From Brachybacterium paraconglomeratum (lineage in GTDB: Bacteria; Actinomycetota; Actinomycetes; Actinomycetales; Dermabacteraceae): DNA of 64,000 nucleotides. Position 1 is the stretch's first letter. Each line of letters begins with the position of its first letter. Under the pieces are notes generated by a model. It had not been told where the DNA came from. It made no database searches and was given only the letters and a program-made list of their open reading frames with translations. Shown here piece after piece: positions 8,291 to 17,433 of the stretch. The stretch covers positions 124,001-188,000 of the forward strand of contig NZ_ML133857.1 of the NCBI RefSeq assembly GCF_003994255.1, in the 5' to 3' direction. The translations under genes were made by a program, and so were the position numbers.

Positions 8291-9643
8291 ATGACCGAGA
8301 CCGCCCGCCCCCGACGACGCCTCCTGGTCATCTCCGTCGACGCGATGAGCGTCGTGGACGTGCCCTTCGCCCGCACCCTCCCGCACTTCGCCCGGATCCT
8401 CGAGGGAAGCTGGGGCAGCGCCGAGGCGATCTACCCGTCCGTCACCTACCCGAACCACACCTCGCAGACCACCGGCCGCACCGCCGACGGCCACGGCATC
8501 TACGCCAACGAGAAGGTCACCCCCGGGGAGCGGGTCCCCGACTGGTTCTGGGACGCCCGCGACATCGCCTGCCCCACCCTCTTCGACCTCGCGAAGGAGC
8601 AGGGCCTGAGCACCGCCGCCGTCGGCTGGCCCGCCACCGGCTGGTCACCCTCGCTCGACATCGCCGTCCCCGAGATCTGGGACCGCGCCGGGCTCGAGCC
8701 CACCCTCGCCGTGCTGCGCGAGGCCGCCACCCCGCGTGGCCGCGAGTACGTCGACCGCCATGCGCACGAGATCGGCTGGGACCGCAAGCACCGCTTCGGC
8801 CGCTTCAACACCGCCGTCGCCGCCGACATCCTCCGCACCGACGCGCCCGACGTGCTCTTCCTCCACCTCGTCGACGTCGACTCCGCCCGCCACGCCACCG
8901 GCCGCTTCACCACCGAGGTCAAGGAGGCGTTCGAGCGGGTCGACGGCTGGCTCGGCGAGCTCCTCGCCGCCCTCGAGGACGCCGGCACCGCCGCCGAGAC
9001 CGACATCGCGATCGTCTCCGACCACGGCCACGTCGAGGTGGGGCGCGTGCTGCGCGCCAACGCGCTCCTGGCCCGGCAGGGCTTCGTGCGCCTCGACGCT
9101 GACGGCGAGGTCAGCAGCTGGGACGCCTGGGTGCACGGCTGCGGCCTCACCGGCCAGCTCCACCTGCACCCCGAGGCCGACGAGACCACGCGCGAGAAGG
9201 TGCTCGCCCTGGTCGAGGACTGGGTCGCCGACCCCGAGGTGCCCGTCCAGGCCTTCCACCCGCTGACCGACATGCACGAGGACTACGGCTGGTCAGGCCC
9301 CTTCCTCGGCATCCTCGAAGGGGTCAGCGGCACCGCCTTCCAGAACCTCTGGGACGGCCGCTGGCTGATCGACCGCTTCGATGCCGAGTACGAGTTCCTG
9401 CTCTCCCAGCACGGACACCTCCCCGAGCAGGACATCCAGGCCGTGTTCGCGATGACCGGGCCCAGCATCGAGACCGGGCGCCGCATCACCCGCTGCACCG
9501 TCACCGACGAGGCCGTCACCTTCGCGCACCTGCTCGGCCTCGAGATCCCGGACGCCGACGGACGCGTGGTCGAGGAGATCCTGCGGCCGGCGCCCGTCCA
9601 TCAGGACGCGGTGGGTCAGGAGGCGGTGAGTCAGGACGCGTAG
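8291..9643 (+). CDS. Type I phosphodiesterase/nucleotide pyrophosphatase family protein
   Basis: This 450-residue protein belongs to the alkaline-phosphatase superfamily, nucleotide pyrophosphatase branch. Asp17 (SVDAM) and the nucleophile Thr52 in YPSVTYPNHTSQTTG mark the first metal site, and VSDHGHVEVG (Asp244, His245) the second; a late HGHLPEQ supplies another metal-binding histidine. There is no signal peptide, so it is likely cytoplasmic or leaves by an unseen route. GGAGGAG precedes the ATG, and a TAGCGT -10-like element lies at 8249-8254. The last 14 residues (HQDAVGQEAVSQDA) are a short repeat encoded by near-identical 15-base units. The 3' end overlaps the convergent asparaginase gene by 13 bases. 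Confidence 0.85.
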   Translation: MTETARPRRRLLVISVDAMSVVDVPFARTLPHFARILEGSWGSAEAIYPSVTYPNHTSQTTGRTADGHGIYANEKVTPGERVPDWFWDARDIACPTLFDLAKEQGLSTAAVGWPATGWSPSLDIAVPEIWDRAGLEPTLAVLREAATPRGREYVDRHAHEIGWDRKHRFGRFNTAVAADILRTDAPDVLFLHLVDVDSARHATGRFTTEVKEAFERVDGWLGELLAALEDAGTAAETDIAIVSDHGHVEVGRVLRANALLARQGFVRLDADGEVSSWDAWVHGCGLTGQLHLHPEADETTREKVLALVEDWVADPEVPVQAFHPLTDMHEDYGWSGPFLGILEGVSGTAFQNLWDGRWLIDRFDAEYEFLLSQHGHLPEQDIQAVFAMTGPSIETGRRITRCTVTDEAVTFAHLLGLEIPDADGRVVEEILRPAPVHQDAVGQEAVSQDA

Positions 9644-10620
9644 GCCTCGAAGGCCGCGCGGATCCCGTCGGCCGACGCCCCGGAGGCCAGCAGCACCTGC
9701 AGCAGCAGGCGGGCCTTCGGGGCGGGCAGCAGCCCGGCCATCACGGCGCCCGCGTCCAGCAGGTCCACCTCGGAGCCGGGATAGCCGTAGTGGTGCGTGG
9801 AGGTGCCGCCGCCGAAGGGCCGCGCCGCGACCACGACAGGCACCCCCTCGCCCAGCAGGCGGCGCAGACGCGGCATCGCGGCGGGAGAGACGTGCCCCAT
9901 CCCGACCCCGTCGACCACCAGTCCCGCCAGCGCCTCGGCGGGGAGATGGTCCAGCAGCGCGAGGTCCTCGTCGAGGCCCGCGGTGAGCAGCGGCACCGCC
10001 GGGAAGCGGTCCGGCGGGAGTCCGCCGGAACGGGCCGGACGCGGCAGCGGGAGATGGAGGAGGCGCAGGTCCTCCCCGCCGACGATCGCGAGCGGCCCCG
10101 AGGGCTCCGAGGCGAAGGCCGAGACCCCGCGGGACGAGGCCTTCACGACCCGGTCCGCGAGATGCGCGTGGGCGTCGAACACGACCAGCACGCCCAGGCC
10201 GCGGGCCGACGGGGCGGTCGCCGCGCGGACCGCGTCGCGGAGGTTCGCGGGCCCGTCGGCGCCGGGCGCGCTCGCCGGACGCATCGCCCCGGTCACCACC
10301 AGCGGCGCCTCCCGGTCCCAGAACCGGTCGAGCAGGAACGCCGTCTCCTCGAGGGTGTCGGTGCCGTGGGTGAGCACCACGCCGGCCGCGCCGGAATCGA
10401 CCGCGGCTCGCGCACTCTCCAGCACGGCGCGCAGGTGGTGGGGGCGCACATCGGAGGAGGAGATGTTCGCGAGCGCTCGGGGTCGCAGCTCGACGTCCCC
10501 GCCGACGGCGGCGAGCAGCCGCGCCCCCGCGTCGTCGTCCGGGCGGGCGCTCTCGCCGCGGGCGTCCTCGGTCATGAAGATGGTGCCGCCGAGGGAGAGC
10601 ACCTCCACGAAGGCGCTCAC
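9631..10620 (-). CDS. L-asparaginase (type I/II fold)
   Basis: This 329-residue protein hydrolyses asparagine to aspartate and ammonia or a related amide. Both catalytic threonine motifs are present: GGTI with Thr13 and THGTDTLEETA with Thr87 and Asp88. There is no signal peptide, pointing to the cytoplasmic form. The GTG start at 10620 overlaps the stop of the upstream SRPBCC gene by four bases (GTGA), so it is the last gene of the rlmC-SRPBCC-asparaginase unit. The 3' end overlaps the convergent phosphodiesterase gene by 13 bases. Confidence 0.88.
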   Translation of the reverse strand: MSAFVEVLSLGGTIFMTEDARGESARPDDDAGARLLAAVGGDVELRPRALANISSSDVRPHHLRAVLESARAAVDSGAAGVVLTHGTDTLEETAFLLDRFWDREAPLVVTGAMRPASAPGADGPANLRDAVRAATAPSARGLGVLVVFDAHAHLADRVVKASSRGVSAFASEPSGPLAIVGGEDLRLLHLPLPRPARSGGLPPDRFPAVPLLTAGLDEDLALLDHLPAEALAGLVVDGVGMGHVSPAAMPRLRRLLGEGVPVVVAARPFGGGTSTHHYGYPGSEVDLLDAGAVMAGLLPAPKARLLLQVLLASGASADGIRAAFEAYAS

Positions 10621-11270
10621 TCGGTCTCGATCTCCTCGCCGAGATAGGCGGCGGCGGTGCGCACCGAGGCCTTGCGGGCGGGCTTGCGGTCCGCGCCCCC
10701 GGCGACGTGCGCCTCGTACCAGGCATCCGCCGTGGCGCGCGTGAACTCCGCGCCCTCGGGGGAGCCGGCGAAGCTGCCCAGGCGACGCATCAGGTCCTTG
10801 CCCGGATCCTCGAGGTGCTGGGCCAGCGCGTACAGCGCCGCGTCCCAGCCGCAGCCGGTCGCGGCGGGTCCGAAGGTCGCCCAGTGCGCGTCGGCGGGGA
10901 CGGTGTGGCGCAGGGTGAGGATGCTGCCCCCGCCGTCGCCGTCCGCGCCTTCTCCCGCAGCGGTGATCAGCAGTTCCAGGTCGCTCGAGCTCTTCCCGAA
11001 CTCCCAGGTCAGCAGCAGACGATGCGGCGGCTCGACCTCGACCAGGCGGCCGCTGGTCTCCATCTCGGGCAGCTCGTAGCGCCCGCCGGGGACCACGTCG
11101 CCGCTGGCGGTGCCGAACCAGCGGGCGAGCCGCTCGGCCGTGGTCAGCGCCTCCCACAGCTGCTCCGGGGCGGCGTCGAAGGTCTGGGAGAGCGCGACCG
11201 TGTTCCCGTTCTTGGCAGGGGTGACCGTGCGGGTCACGGCGGTCAGCTGGGCGGTGGGGGTGGGAGTCAT
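10617..11270 (-). CDS. SRPBCC (AHSA1-like) domain protein
   Basis: This 217-residue protein has an activator-of-Hsp90-type START-like fold. FDAAPEQLWEALTTAERLARWFG is the typical first helix region, followed by GGRYELPEM and the LLLTWEFG strand. Such proteins bind small hydrophobic ligands; the ligand here is unknown. The C-terminal 35 residues add a basic tail (RKPARKASVR). Both ends overlap neighbours by four bases: its ATG overlaps the rlmC stop and its TGA overlaps the asparaginase GTG. Confidence 0.82.
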   Translation of the reverse strand: MTPTPTAQLTAVTRTVTPAKNGNTVALSQTFDAAPEQLWEALTTAERLARWFGTASGDVVPGGRYELPEMETSGRLVEVEPPHRLLLTWEFGKSSSDLELLITAAGEGADGDGGGSILTLRHTVPADAHWATFGPAATGCGWDAALYALAQHLEDPGKDLMRRLGSFAGSPEGAEFTRATADAWYEAHVAGGADRKPARKASVRTAAAYLGEEIETE

Positions 11271-12463
11271 GAGAGGCCTTCCTCGCCGGGGGCGATGCGT
11301 CGCAGACGCACGATCACCTCGGCGTGCTCGGTGTGGGGGAACATGTCGACGTAGCGGCCGGCGACGATGCGCAGCGAGGGCATCGCGGCGAGGTCGTCGG
11401 CCAGGCTCGCCGGATTGCAGCTGGAGTAGAGGACGTCGCGGACCCCGGAGCGCTCGAGCCAGCCGGCGAGCTCCGGCCCGAGGCCGCGGCGCGGCGGGTT
11501 CACCACGACGATATCGGGCGGGCCTGCGGGACCGGTGGCCTCCTCGATCGCCCACGCGGTCGCGTCGGCCGCGAGGAAGCGGACGTCGGCGCCCGCGGCC
11601 TCCGCCCCCTCGCGCGCCCCGTCGATCGCCTGGGCGGAGACCTCCACCCCGGTGACCCGCGCGGCGGGGAGGGCGCGGGCGAGATGCAGGGCGAAGCCGC
11701 CGAGGCCGCAGTACAGGTCCCAGATCCGCAGGCCGGGGCCCGTCTCCTGGTCTTCCTGCGTCCCCGCGATCTCGCGCGCCCACTCCGCGCCCTGGCGGTA
11801 CAGGGCGCCGGCGACCTCGGTGTGGGTCTGCAGGAAGGACTGCGGGCGGGAGTACAGCGTGACGTCCCCGGTGCGCACGGCGAGACGACCGGCCCCGGCC
11901 AGCGGGATCTCCTCCTCGCCCTCGACGCGCGTGGTGTGCTCGGGGTGGATGTTCGCGCTGACCGACACGACCGAGGGATGCGCCTCGAGCAGCCGCGGCA
12001 GGTGCTCGCGCAGCCGCTCCAGCGCCGCGGTGCTGCGCAGCACGAAGCGGAGCAGGTGCTCCCCGTCCGGAGAGCTGGTGACCAGCACGTTCTTGATCTC
12101 GCCGCGGCGGCGGGCGACGTCATAGGGCGGGATCTGCGCCCGACGGATCAGGGCCTTCGCCCCCTCGAGCACCTCCTCGACCCCGTCCGGGTAGAGGGGG
12201 CAGTCGCACAGGTCGGTGCCCGCGGACTGCCCGGGCAGGGTCAGCAGAGGTGCCTGGGCGGTGCCGCCGACGGCCATCTTCCCGCGGGCGCGGAAGCCCT
12301 GCTCCGCGCCGACGATCGGCTCCGACCAGATCGTGCCCGACGCGAGATGCGGGGCGAGCAGCTGCTCGACGCGCTCACGGCCGCGGGCGAGCTGCCGCGG
12401 GCGGGGGAGGTCCAGCAGCGTGCAGGACCTGCACGCGCCGGAGTCGAAGTGGTGGCACCGCAC
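11267..12463 (-). CDS. rlmC: 23S rRNA (uracil-C5)-methyltransferase, RlmC/RumB type
   Basis: This 398-residue SAM-dependent methyltransferase makes 5-methyluridine in 23S rRNA. Cys3, Cys11, Cys14 and Cys86 or Cys88 match the family's 4Fe-4S ligands at the N-terminus. The SAM motif is DLYCGLGGFALHLA, the motif IV region is VVNPPRRGL, and the catalytic cysteine lies in YSSCNPASLADDL, with a final HTEHAEV. There is no TRAM domain, as expected for RlmC rather than RlmD. The start codon has no strong ribosome binding site. It heads a coupled three-gene unit. Confidence 0.88.
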   Translation of the reverse strand: MRCHHFDSGACRSCTLLDLPRPRQLARGRERVEQLLAPHLASGTIWSEPIVGAEQGFRARGKMAVGGTAQAPLLTLPGQSAGTDLCDCPLYPDGVEEVLEGAKALIRRAQIPPYDVARRRGEIKNVLVTSSPDGEHLLRFVLRSTAALERLREHLPRLLEAHPSVVSVSANIHPEHTTRVEGEEEIPLAGAGRLAVRTGDVTLYSRPQSFLQTHTEVAGALYRQGAEWAREIAGTQEDQETGPGLRIWDLYCGLGGFALHLARALPAARVTGVEVSAQAIDGAREGAEAAGADVRFLAADATAWAIEEATGPAGPPDIVVVNPPRRGLGPELAGWLERSGVRDVLYSSCNPASLADDLAAMPSLRIVAGRYVDMFPHTEHAEVIVRLRRIAPGEEGLS

Positions 12464-12674
12464 CCCAGGAGTCTACGAGCCCGGCCGTCGGCTGTCGCAC
12501 CCCCGCGCTACCGTCGCCGACGGGTCACGAGACGCGGCCGGACTCCCTCGACAGAGGCCGCGCGGCAACCGGAACCGAACCCGGTGCCCGTCGAGGAAGA
12601 CCCGGCCGGGGGCGTCCGCCCATCCGGTCAGACGGCTCGGGTCCTCTGCGGGCCCTTCTCGGAAGGTGATTCGC

Positions 12675-13673
12675 ATGCATCTCGACGACCACGCGGCGAG
12701 CTGGCGCGACCAGCTCATCGAGCTGTCCCTGCCCGGGGTCGGGGCGGTGACGGCACGGGTGGACGACGGGTCGCCCGCGGTGGAGGCCTCGGAGGACGAG
12801 CCCGGCTTCCGGCGGAGGGAGCCGACGGTGCCGCCGGCGCGGGAGACGGTGCGCCGCACGCTCGCCGCGCGTCCGCCGCTCGAGCTCGAGCACACCTGGC
12901 TCGTCGTACCGGCGCTCGGACCCGTGCTGCCGGTGGAGGAGGGCGTGAGGCTGGTCGGCGACCTGTCCGGCCTGCGGCCGCCCGTGGAGGTGCGGGGAGA
13001 GAGCGCCCTGCCGGCCCGTCCCAGTCGCGAGGGTGCGGAGGTCGGGGCTCCGATCGGGGCTCCTCGGCGGCGTCCGCTCTCCCCGCGCTGGGGCTGGTTC
13101 CGCGTCCCCGCCGTGGCGGCGGCGCTGCGGGCGAGGGGAGGAATCGTAGGTCGCGGAGCGCTCGTCGGCCCTCGCCGGGAGTGGTTCGAGCCGGCCGTCG
13201 CGACGCGCGAGGACCTGCTGGGCGCCCATCCCGACCAGGCGCTCGAGAGCGCGCTGGCGGTCGCGCGGGAGCTCGGACAGGTGGCGGTGCTGCGGATCGG
13301 GCCGGACGGGCTCGACGTCCACCCCACCGGCGCGGACCCGCGGGTCCCCGTGCTGGAGGGGCTCCCGCTGCAGGTCACGGCCCGGCCCGCGCAGTGCCCG
13401 CTGCAGGGCGAGGACGGCTGCGGGCCCTGCCGGCCCGTCGGCGGCCCCTGGATCCGCGCCTCGCAGGAGGCGCAACTCGACTGGGAGGCACGGCGTGCGC
13501 AGGCCGTCGGAATGCTGGGCTGCGGGGTGTGCTTCGGGGAGGCGCTGCCGCCGGAGCCGGATCAGCCGCAGGTGCCGCGCCTGGCGGAGGCGACGCCCGT
13601 CACGCACCTGGGCCGGCTGCACCTCCGCGGCGGCGGGAGCGTGCAGATCGACCCGCTGATCAGGCCGCGCTGA
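12675..13673 (+). CDS. Hypothetical protein with two CxxC pairs (putative zinc site)
   Basis: This 332-residue protein is not recognised. The C-terminal third holds CPLQGEDGCGPC and, about 45 residues later, GCGVC; the CGPC and CGVC pairs together resemble a structural zinc site, which is inference. The N-terminal part contains hydrophobic strands (WLVVPALGPVLPVEEGVRLVG) and an Arg/Pro-rich linker near 105-140. No signal peptide or transmembrane segment is seen. The ATG has GGAAGGTGA upstream at 12661-12669. It is divergent from rlmC, with 211 bases between them. Confidence 0.6.
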   Translation: MHLDDHAASWRDQLIELSLPGVGAVTARVDDGSPAVEASEDEPGFRRREPTVPPARETVRRTLAARPPLELEHTWLVVPALGPVLPVEEGVRLVGDLSGLRPPVEVRGESALPARPSREGAEVGAPIGAPRRRPLSPRWGWFRVPAVAAALRARGGIVGRGALVGPRREWFEPAVATREDLLGAHPDQALESALAVARELGQVAVLRIGPDGLDVHPTGADPRVPVLEGLPLQVTARPAQCPLQGEDGCGPCRPVGGPWIRASQEAQLDWEARRAQAVGMLGCGVCFGEALPPEPDQPQVPRLAEATPVTHLGRLHLRGGGSVQIDPLIRPR

Positions 13674-13691
13674 CCCCGTTCGCCGCGCCGA

Positions 13692-14159
13692 TCAGGCGAA
13701 CCACTCCGTGGGCGGGCCCAGCTGCAGCAGCACCGAGAACACCACCGCGACCGCGATGATCGCGATCAGGCCCGCGAGCAGCGGCCGGCGCAGCGCGAGG
13801 GCGACCACCTTCTCCGGGAACGAGCGCGGGGAGTCCTCGCGCAGCCGCCAGCTGTCCCCGAGCATGCCCTTCCGGTGCGCCCAGCGCTCGAAGGGGACGG
13901 TGAGATAGGGGACCAGGGCGGAGCCCAGCCCCATCGCCAGGCGCCCGAGGCTCCAGCGCTGATCGACCGCGACCAGCACCGTCACCACCACATAGGACAG
14001 GAACACGAAGCCGTGCAGGCTCCCGCCGATCCGCACCCCCACCTCGGTGACCTGCAGCGCGTACTTCAGCAGCATGCCGAGCAGCAGCAGGGTCCAGGTG
14101 ACCATCTCGGCCAGGGCCAGCAGACGGTACAGGCGGGACGGGGTCCGGATCAGACGCAT
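13692..14159 (-). CDS. DUF3817 family membrane protein
   Basis: This 155-residue protein has four hydrophobic segments, near 12-32, 40-62, 72-95 and 128-150. MTWTLLLLGMLLKY, SLHGFVFLSYVV and RWSLGRLAMG match the DUF3817 integral-membrane family, widespread in actinobacteria and of unknown function. ATG at 14159 is assigned; an in-frame ATG at 14168 would add three residues and cannot be excluded. Its stop faces the convergent CxxC protein gene 18 bases away. Confidence 0.75.
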   Translation of the reverse strand: MRLIRTPSRLYRLLALAEMVTWTLLLLGMLLKYALQVTEVGVRIGGSLHGFVFLSYVVVTVLVAVDQRWSLGRLAMGLGSALVPYLTVPFERWAHRKGMLGDSWRLREDSPRSFPEKVVALALRRPLLAGLIAIIAVAVVFSVLLQLGPPTEWFA

Positions 14160-14262
14160 GGTCCTCATGGTGCCAGAGGCCCGCTGGATCCCACCCGGGA
14201 GCAGGGGCGGGGTGCGACGATCGTCGGATCCGGTGCGGCGGCGCGCCTGGAAGGGTGGGGTC

Positions 14263-14916
14263 ATGACGACGCACACGATCCCCGGAGAGCTGTTCCTGCT
14301 GCTGACCAACGACGCCGGTCGGCAGGACTCGACCTCGTACCGCACCCAGGCCCTCGCCGCCGCCGCGATCGCCGAGCTCGCCCTGCGCGAGCGGATCGCG
14401 CTGACCGAGGAGCGCAGTCCGAAGGTGCAGGTGCTCTCCACCGAGCCCACCGACCTGCCCGTCCTCGACCAGGCCCTGGGCGCGCTCGCCGAGCTCGAGG
14501 GGAAGTCGCTGAAGTCCGCGATCGGCCACCGCACGATGAACCTCACCGAGGTGATCGGCGAGGGCTACGCCGCCGTCGGCGCCGTGCAGCGCAAGGACGG
14601 CTGGTTCACCACCACCTGGCCCACGCACGACGACGAGCTCGAGACCGCGCTGCGCGCCCGTCTCGCCGCCGCCGTCGAGGACCCCTCCCGCGCCTCCCTG
14701 CAGGACGGGCTGCTGCTGGAGATCCTGCGCGCCCTCGGGATCGCCCACCGGATCCTCAAGGACGACCTGCCCGGCCTCTCCCGTCGTGAGCTCGATCAGC
14801 GGATCGAGGCCCTCGAGATCGACAGCCCCGCCGCGACGGCCGTGAAGCGGGTCGTGGACGACATGACCGCGGCGCTCGCCGCGGCCACCGTGGTCACGAC
14901 GGTCAGCTCGACCTGA
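14263..14916 (+). CDS. GPP34 (GOLPH3/Vps74-like) family protein
   Basis: This 217-residue protein matches the bacterial GPP34 family, related to the eukaryotic phosphoinositide-binding GOLPH3. Signs are the start IPGELFLLLTNDAGRQ, the helix AAAAIAELALRERIAL, the repeated LGIAHRILKDDLPGL region and a C-terminal VVDDMTAALAAATVV helix. Bacterial members are common in actinobacteria and their role is not known. A GGGTGGGG stretch precedes the ATG. The last 14 bases overlap the convergent hrpB gene. Confidence 0.8.
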   Translation: MTTHTIPGELFLLLTNDAGRQDSTSYRTQALAAAAIAELALRERIALTEERSPKVQVLSTEPTDLPVLDQALGALAELEGKSLKSAIGHRTMNLTEVIGEGYAAVGAVQRKDGWFTTTWPTHDDELETALRARLAAAVEDPSRASLQDGLLLEILRALGIAHRILKDDLPGLSRRELDQRIEALEIDSPAATAVKRVVDDMTAALAAATVVTTVSST

Positions 14917-17401
14917 GCCGCGCCGTGGTCCGCGCGGTGGCCGGCGCCGTCCACGGATCCTCCGGCCAGGGATGCTTCGGATAGCGGCCCCGCATCTCCT
15001 TGCGCACCTCCCGGTACGGTCCGTCCCAGAAGGAGCGCAGGTCGTCCGTGACGGCGAGCGGCCGACGGGCCGGGGAGAGCAGGTGGAAGAGCACCGGCAC
15101 CCTGCCCCGCACCAGCCGCGGCGTCTCGGCGAGGCCGAACAGCTCCTGCAGCTTCACCGCGAGGACTGGTCGGCCGCCCTCCTCATCCGGCGCGGGATAG
15201 TCGATCCGGGCGGTGGATCCCGAGGGGACGGGGAGCCGTTCGGGGGCGAGGGCGTCGAGCTCGGACGCCTCCGGCCAGGGCAGCAGGGTGCGCAGCGCCG
15301 AGACCAGGTCGATGCCGTCCAGGCGGGTCCTCACGTGCGGGGCGAGCCAGGTCTCGAGGGTGGCCAGGAGTGCGTCCTCGTCCATCGCCGGCCACGGGTC
15401 GCCGAGCTCGCGGTGGATCAGGGCGAGCCGGTGGCGGAGGTTGCGGGCGGTGTCGGACCAGTTCAGGGCGTCGAGGCCGCGCTCGCGGACCGCAGCGAGG
15501 ACGGCCGGGGCGGTGTCGTCGGCGGTCGCGGCGACGGGAGTGGAGGACAGCTCGATCGCGCCGAGCGCGCGTCGGCGGCGGGCACGGACGGTGCCGTTCT
15601 CGAGCCTCGCCGTGCGCTCCTCGACGAGCAGACCGGCGCCGAGGTCGAGGGCCTCGTCCTCCGTGAGCGGAGCGGCGGCACGGATCACCGCGCCCGTGCC
15701 GTCGGCGGCCCGCCCCTCCGCGCGCTGCACCTCCCAGACCGCGAGCCACGGCGCGCCGAGCAGGCCGCTGCCCTCGGGCAGGGCCGCTCGCGTGCCGGAG
15801 GCGAGGAGATAGGAGCGGGAGCCGTCGCCCACCCGGCGAGCGATCCGCTCCGGGCGGGCGAGGGCGAGGACCGCGCCGGGGGAGGCGCTCCCGTCCGAGG
15901 AGCCGGCGAGGCGCGTCAGGCGGTCGCGCTCTCGGCGCCAGCGCTCGGCGCCGGGGGCTCGGCCGGCGCGGAGATCGGCGAGGAGGCGGGGGAGATCGGC
16001 GCCCGTGGGGCGGTGGTCGTCGGAGACCGCGGCGACGATCTCCGCGGCCGACGGCCCGCCTGCGAGCAGGGCCCGCGCCTCGCGCACCCCGACCGGGAGC
16101 TTCGCGGTGCGACGACCGGCCGGGGTGGGGCGGCCCTCTTCGTCGACCAGGCCCAGCGCCCGCAGGGTGTCCTCGGCGGCGCGGATCTCCGCGGCCGGCG
16201 GCGGGGTCAGCAGCGGCAGACCCTCCCCGCGCGGCGTCCCCCAGCAGGCGAGCCAGAGCGCCGCATCGGTGAGGTCCGCGGCGGTGATCTCCGGCGGGGA
16301 CTGGGCCGGCATCCCCGCGAGCTCCGCCTCGGAGAACACCCGCACCGCCCGGCCCGGGCCCTGTCGGGCGGCACGGCCGGCGCGCTGCTCGATCGCGGCC
16401 CGCGATGCGCTGACCGTGACCAGGCCCGACATGTCGCGGCCGCGATCCCGCCGCACCTCGCGGGACAGTCCCGCATCGACCACCAGATGCACCCCGGGCA
16501 CCGTGAGGGAGGATTCCGCGAGCGCCGTGGAGACCACGATCCGGGGCGGCTCACCGGGGCGACGCCCGCCGGTCGCGCGGTCCTGCTGGGCGGCGGGCAG
16601 ACGGCCGTGGAGGGGGAGGACCTCGACGCCGTCCACCAGGCCCTGCAGGCGGGCGACCGTCTGGTCGACCTCCCGAGCGCCGGGCACGAAGACCAGGGCG
16701 TCGCGGCCCTCCTCACGCTGGGCGCGGGCCGCGGTGCGGGCGAGATGGTCCAGGAACTCGCGGGTGACGCCGCGGGCGTCCAGGCGTGGGGACGGGGAGG
16801 GGGCGTGCTCGGTGCGCAGAGGGTGCAGGGCGCTCGGCACCTCCACGATCGCCGCACCGTCCAGCACCTCCGCGACAGCCCGCGCATCGAGCGTCGCCGA
16901 CATCGCCCCGACCAGCAGGTCCTCCCGCAGCTGCCGCGTCTCGGCCAGCATTCCCAGCAGCAGGTCCGTCTCCAGGGACCGCTCGTGGACCTCGTCGAGC
17001 ACCACCGCCGAGACGCCCGGCAGCTCCGGATCGGCCAGCAGGCGCCGAAGCAGCACGCCCGGGGTGAGCATCTCGACGGCCGTGCCCTTCCCGACCGTCC
17101 GCTCGCCGCGGACCGTGAAGCCGACGGGGCCGCCGAGCGGGCTGCCGTCGAGGGAGGCGAGACGGCGGGCGGCCGCGCGCACCGCCACCCGGCGCGGCTG
17201 GGTGACCAGGGTCAGTCCGCCGACGAGGTTCGCGACCAGAGGCGGCACCAGTGTCGTCTTGCCCGTGCCGGGCGGGGCAGTGACCACCATCGCGCCCGTC
17301 CGCGCCGCGGCCCCGAGCTCCTCCCGTGCTGCGGCGACGGGCAGCCCCGCCCCGACGACGTCCAGGTCGAAGCGGTGCAGGGCAGGGGAGCGGTCCGTCA
17401 T
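14903..17401 (-). CDS. hrpB: ATP-dependent RNA helicase HrpB
   Basis: This 832-residue DEAH-box helicase has the full HrpB architecture. Walker A is APPGTGKTT (42-50), motif II DEVHER (136-141), motif III SAT, and a motif VI-like QRAGRAARQGPGR lies near 350. The helicase-associated domain follows, and the HrpB C-terminal domain ends with LARGRVPVLFHLLSPARRP-like sequence and MRGRYPKHPWPEDP. The role is RNA unwinding; HrpB is not well defined functionally. The family length is about 820 residues, so it is complete. The ATG at 17401 fits the family N-terminus. Confidence 0.92.
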   Translation of the reverse strand: MTDRSPALHRFDLDVVGAGLPVAAAREELGAAARTGAMVVTAPPGTGKTTLVPPLVANLVGGLTLVTQPRRVAVRAAARRLASLDGSPLGGPVGFTVRGERTVGKGTAVEMLTPGVLLRRLLADPELPGVSAVVLDEVHERSLETDLLLGMLAETRQLREDLLVGAMSATLDARAVAEVLDGAAIVEVPSALHPLRTEHAPSPSPRLDARGVTREFLDHLARTAARAQREEGRDALVFVPGAREVDQTVARLQGLVDGVEVLPLHGRLPAAQQDRATGGRRPGEPPRIVVSTALAESSLTVPGVHLVVDAGLSREVRRDRGRDMSGLVTVSASRAAIEQRAGRAARQGPGRAVRVFSEAELAGMPAQSPPEITAADLTDAALWLACWGTPRGEGLPLLTPPPAAEIRAAEDTLRALGLVDEEGRPTPAGRRTAKLPVGVREARALLAGGPSAAEIVAAVSDDHRPTGADLPRLLADLRAGRAPGAERWRRERDRLTRLAGSSDGSASPGAVLALARPERIARRVGDGSRSYLLASGTRAALPEGSGLLGAPWLAVWEVQRAEGRAADGTGAVIRAAAPLTEDEALDLGAGLLVEERTARLENGTVRARRRRALGAIELSSTPVAATADDTAPAVLAAVRERGLDALNWSDTARNLRHRLALIHRELGDPWPAMDEDALLATLETWLAPHVRTRLDGIDLVSALRTLLPWPEASELDALAPERLPVPSGSTARIDYPAPDEEGGRPVLAVKLQELFGLAETPRLVRGRVPVLFHLLSPARRPLAVTDDLRSFWDGPYREVRKEMRGRYPKHPWPEDPWTAPATARTTARLRSS

Positions 17402-17433
17402 GCCCCCATCATCCCCGGTGCGGAGGTCGCGCC

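Noticed and set aside
11324-13759. An 811-codon plus-strand open frame
   Set aside because: It is antisense to rlmC and out of frame with the CxxC protein. It has no motif.
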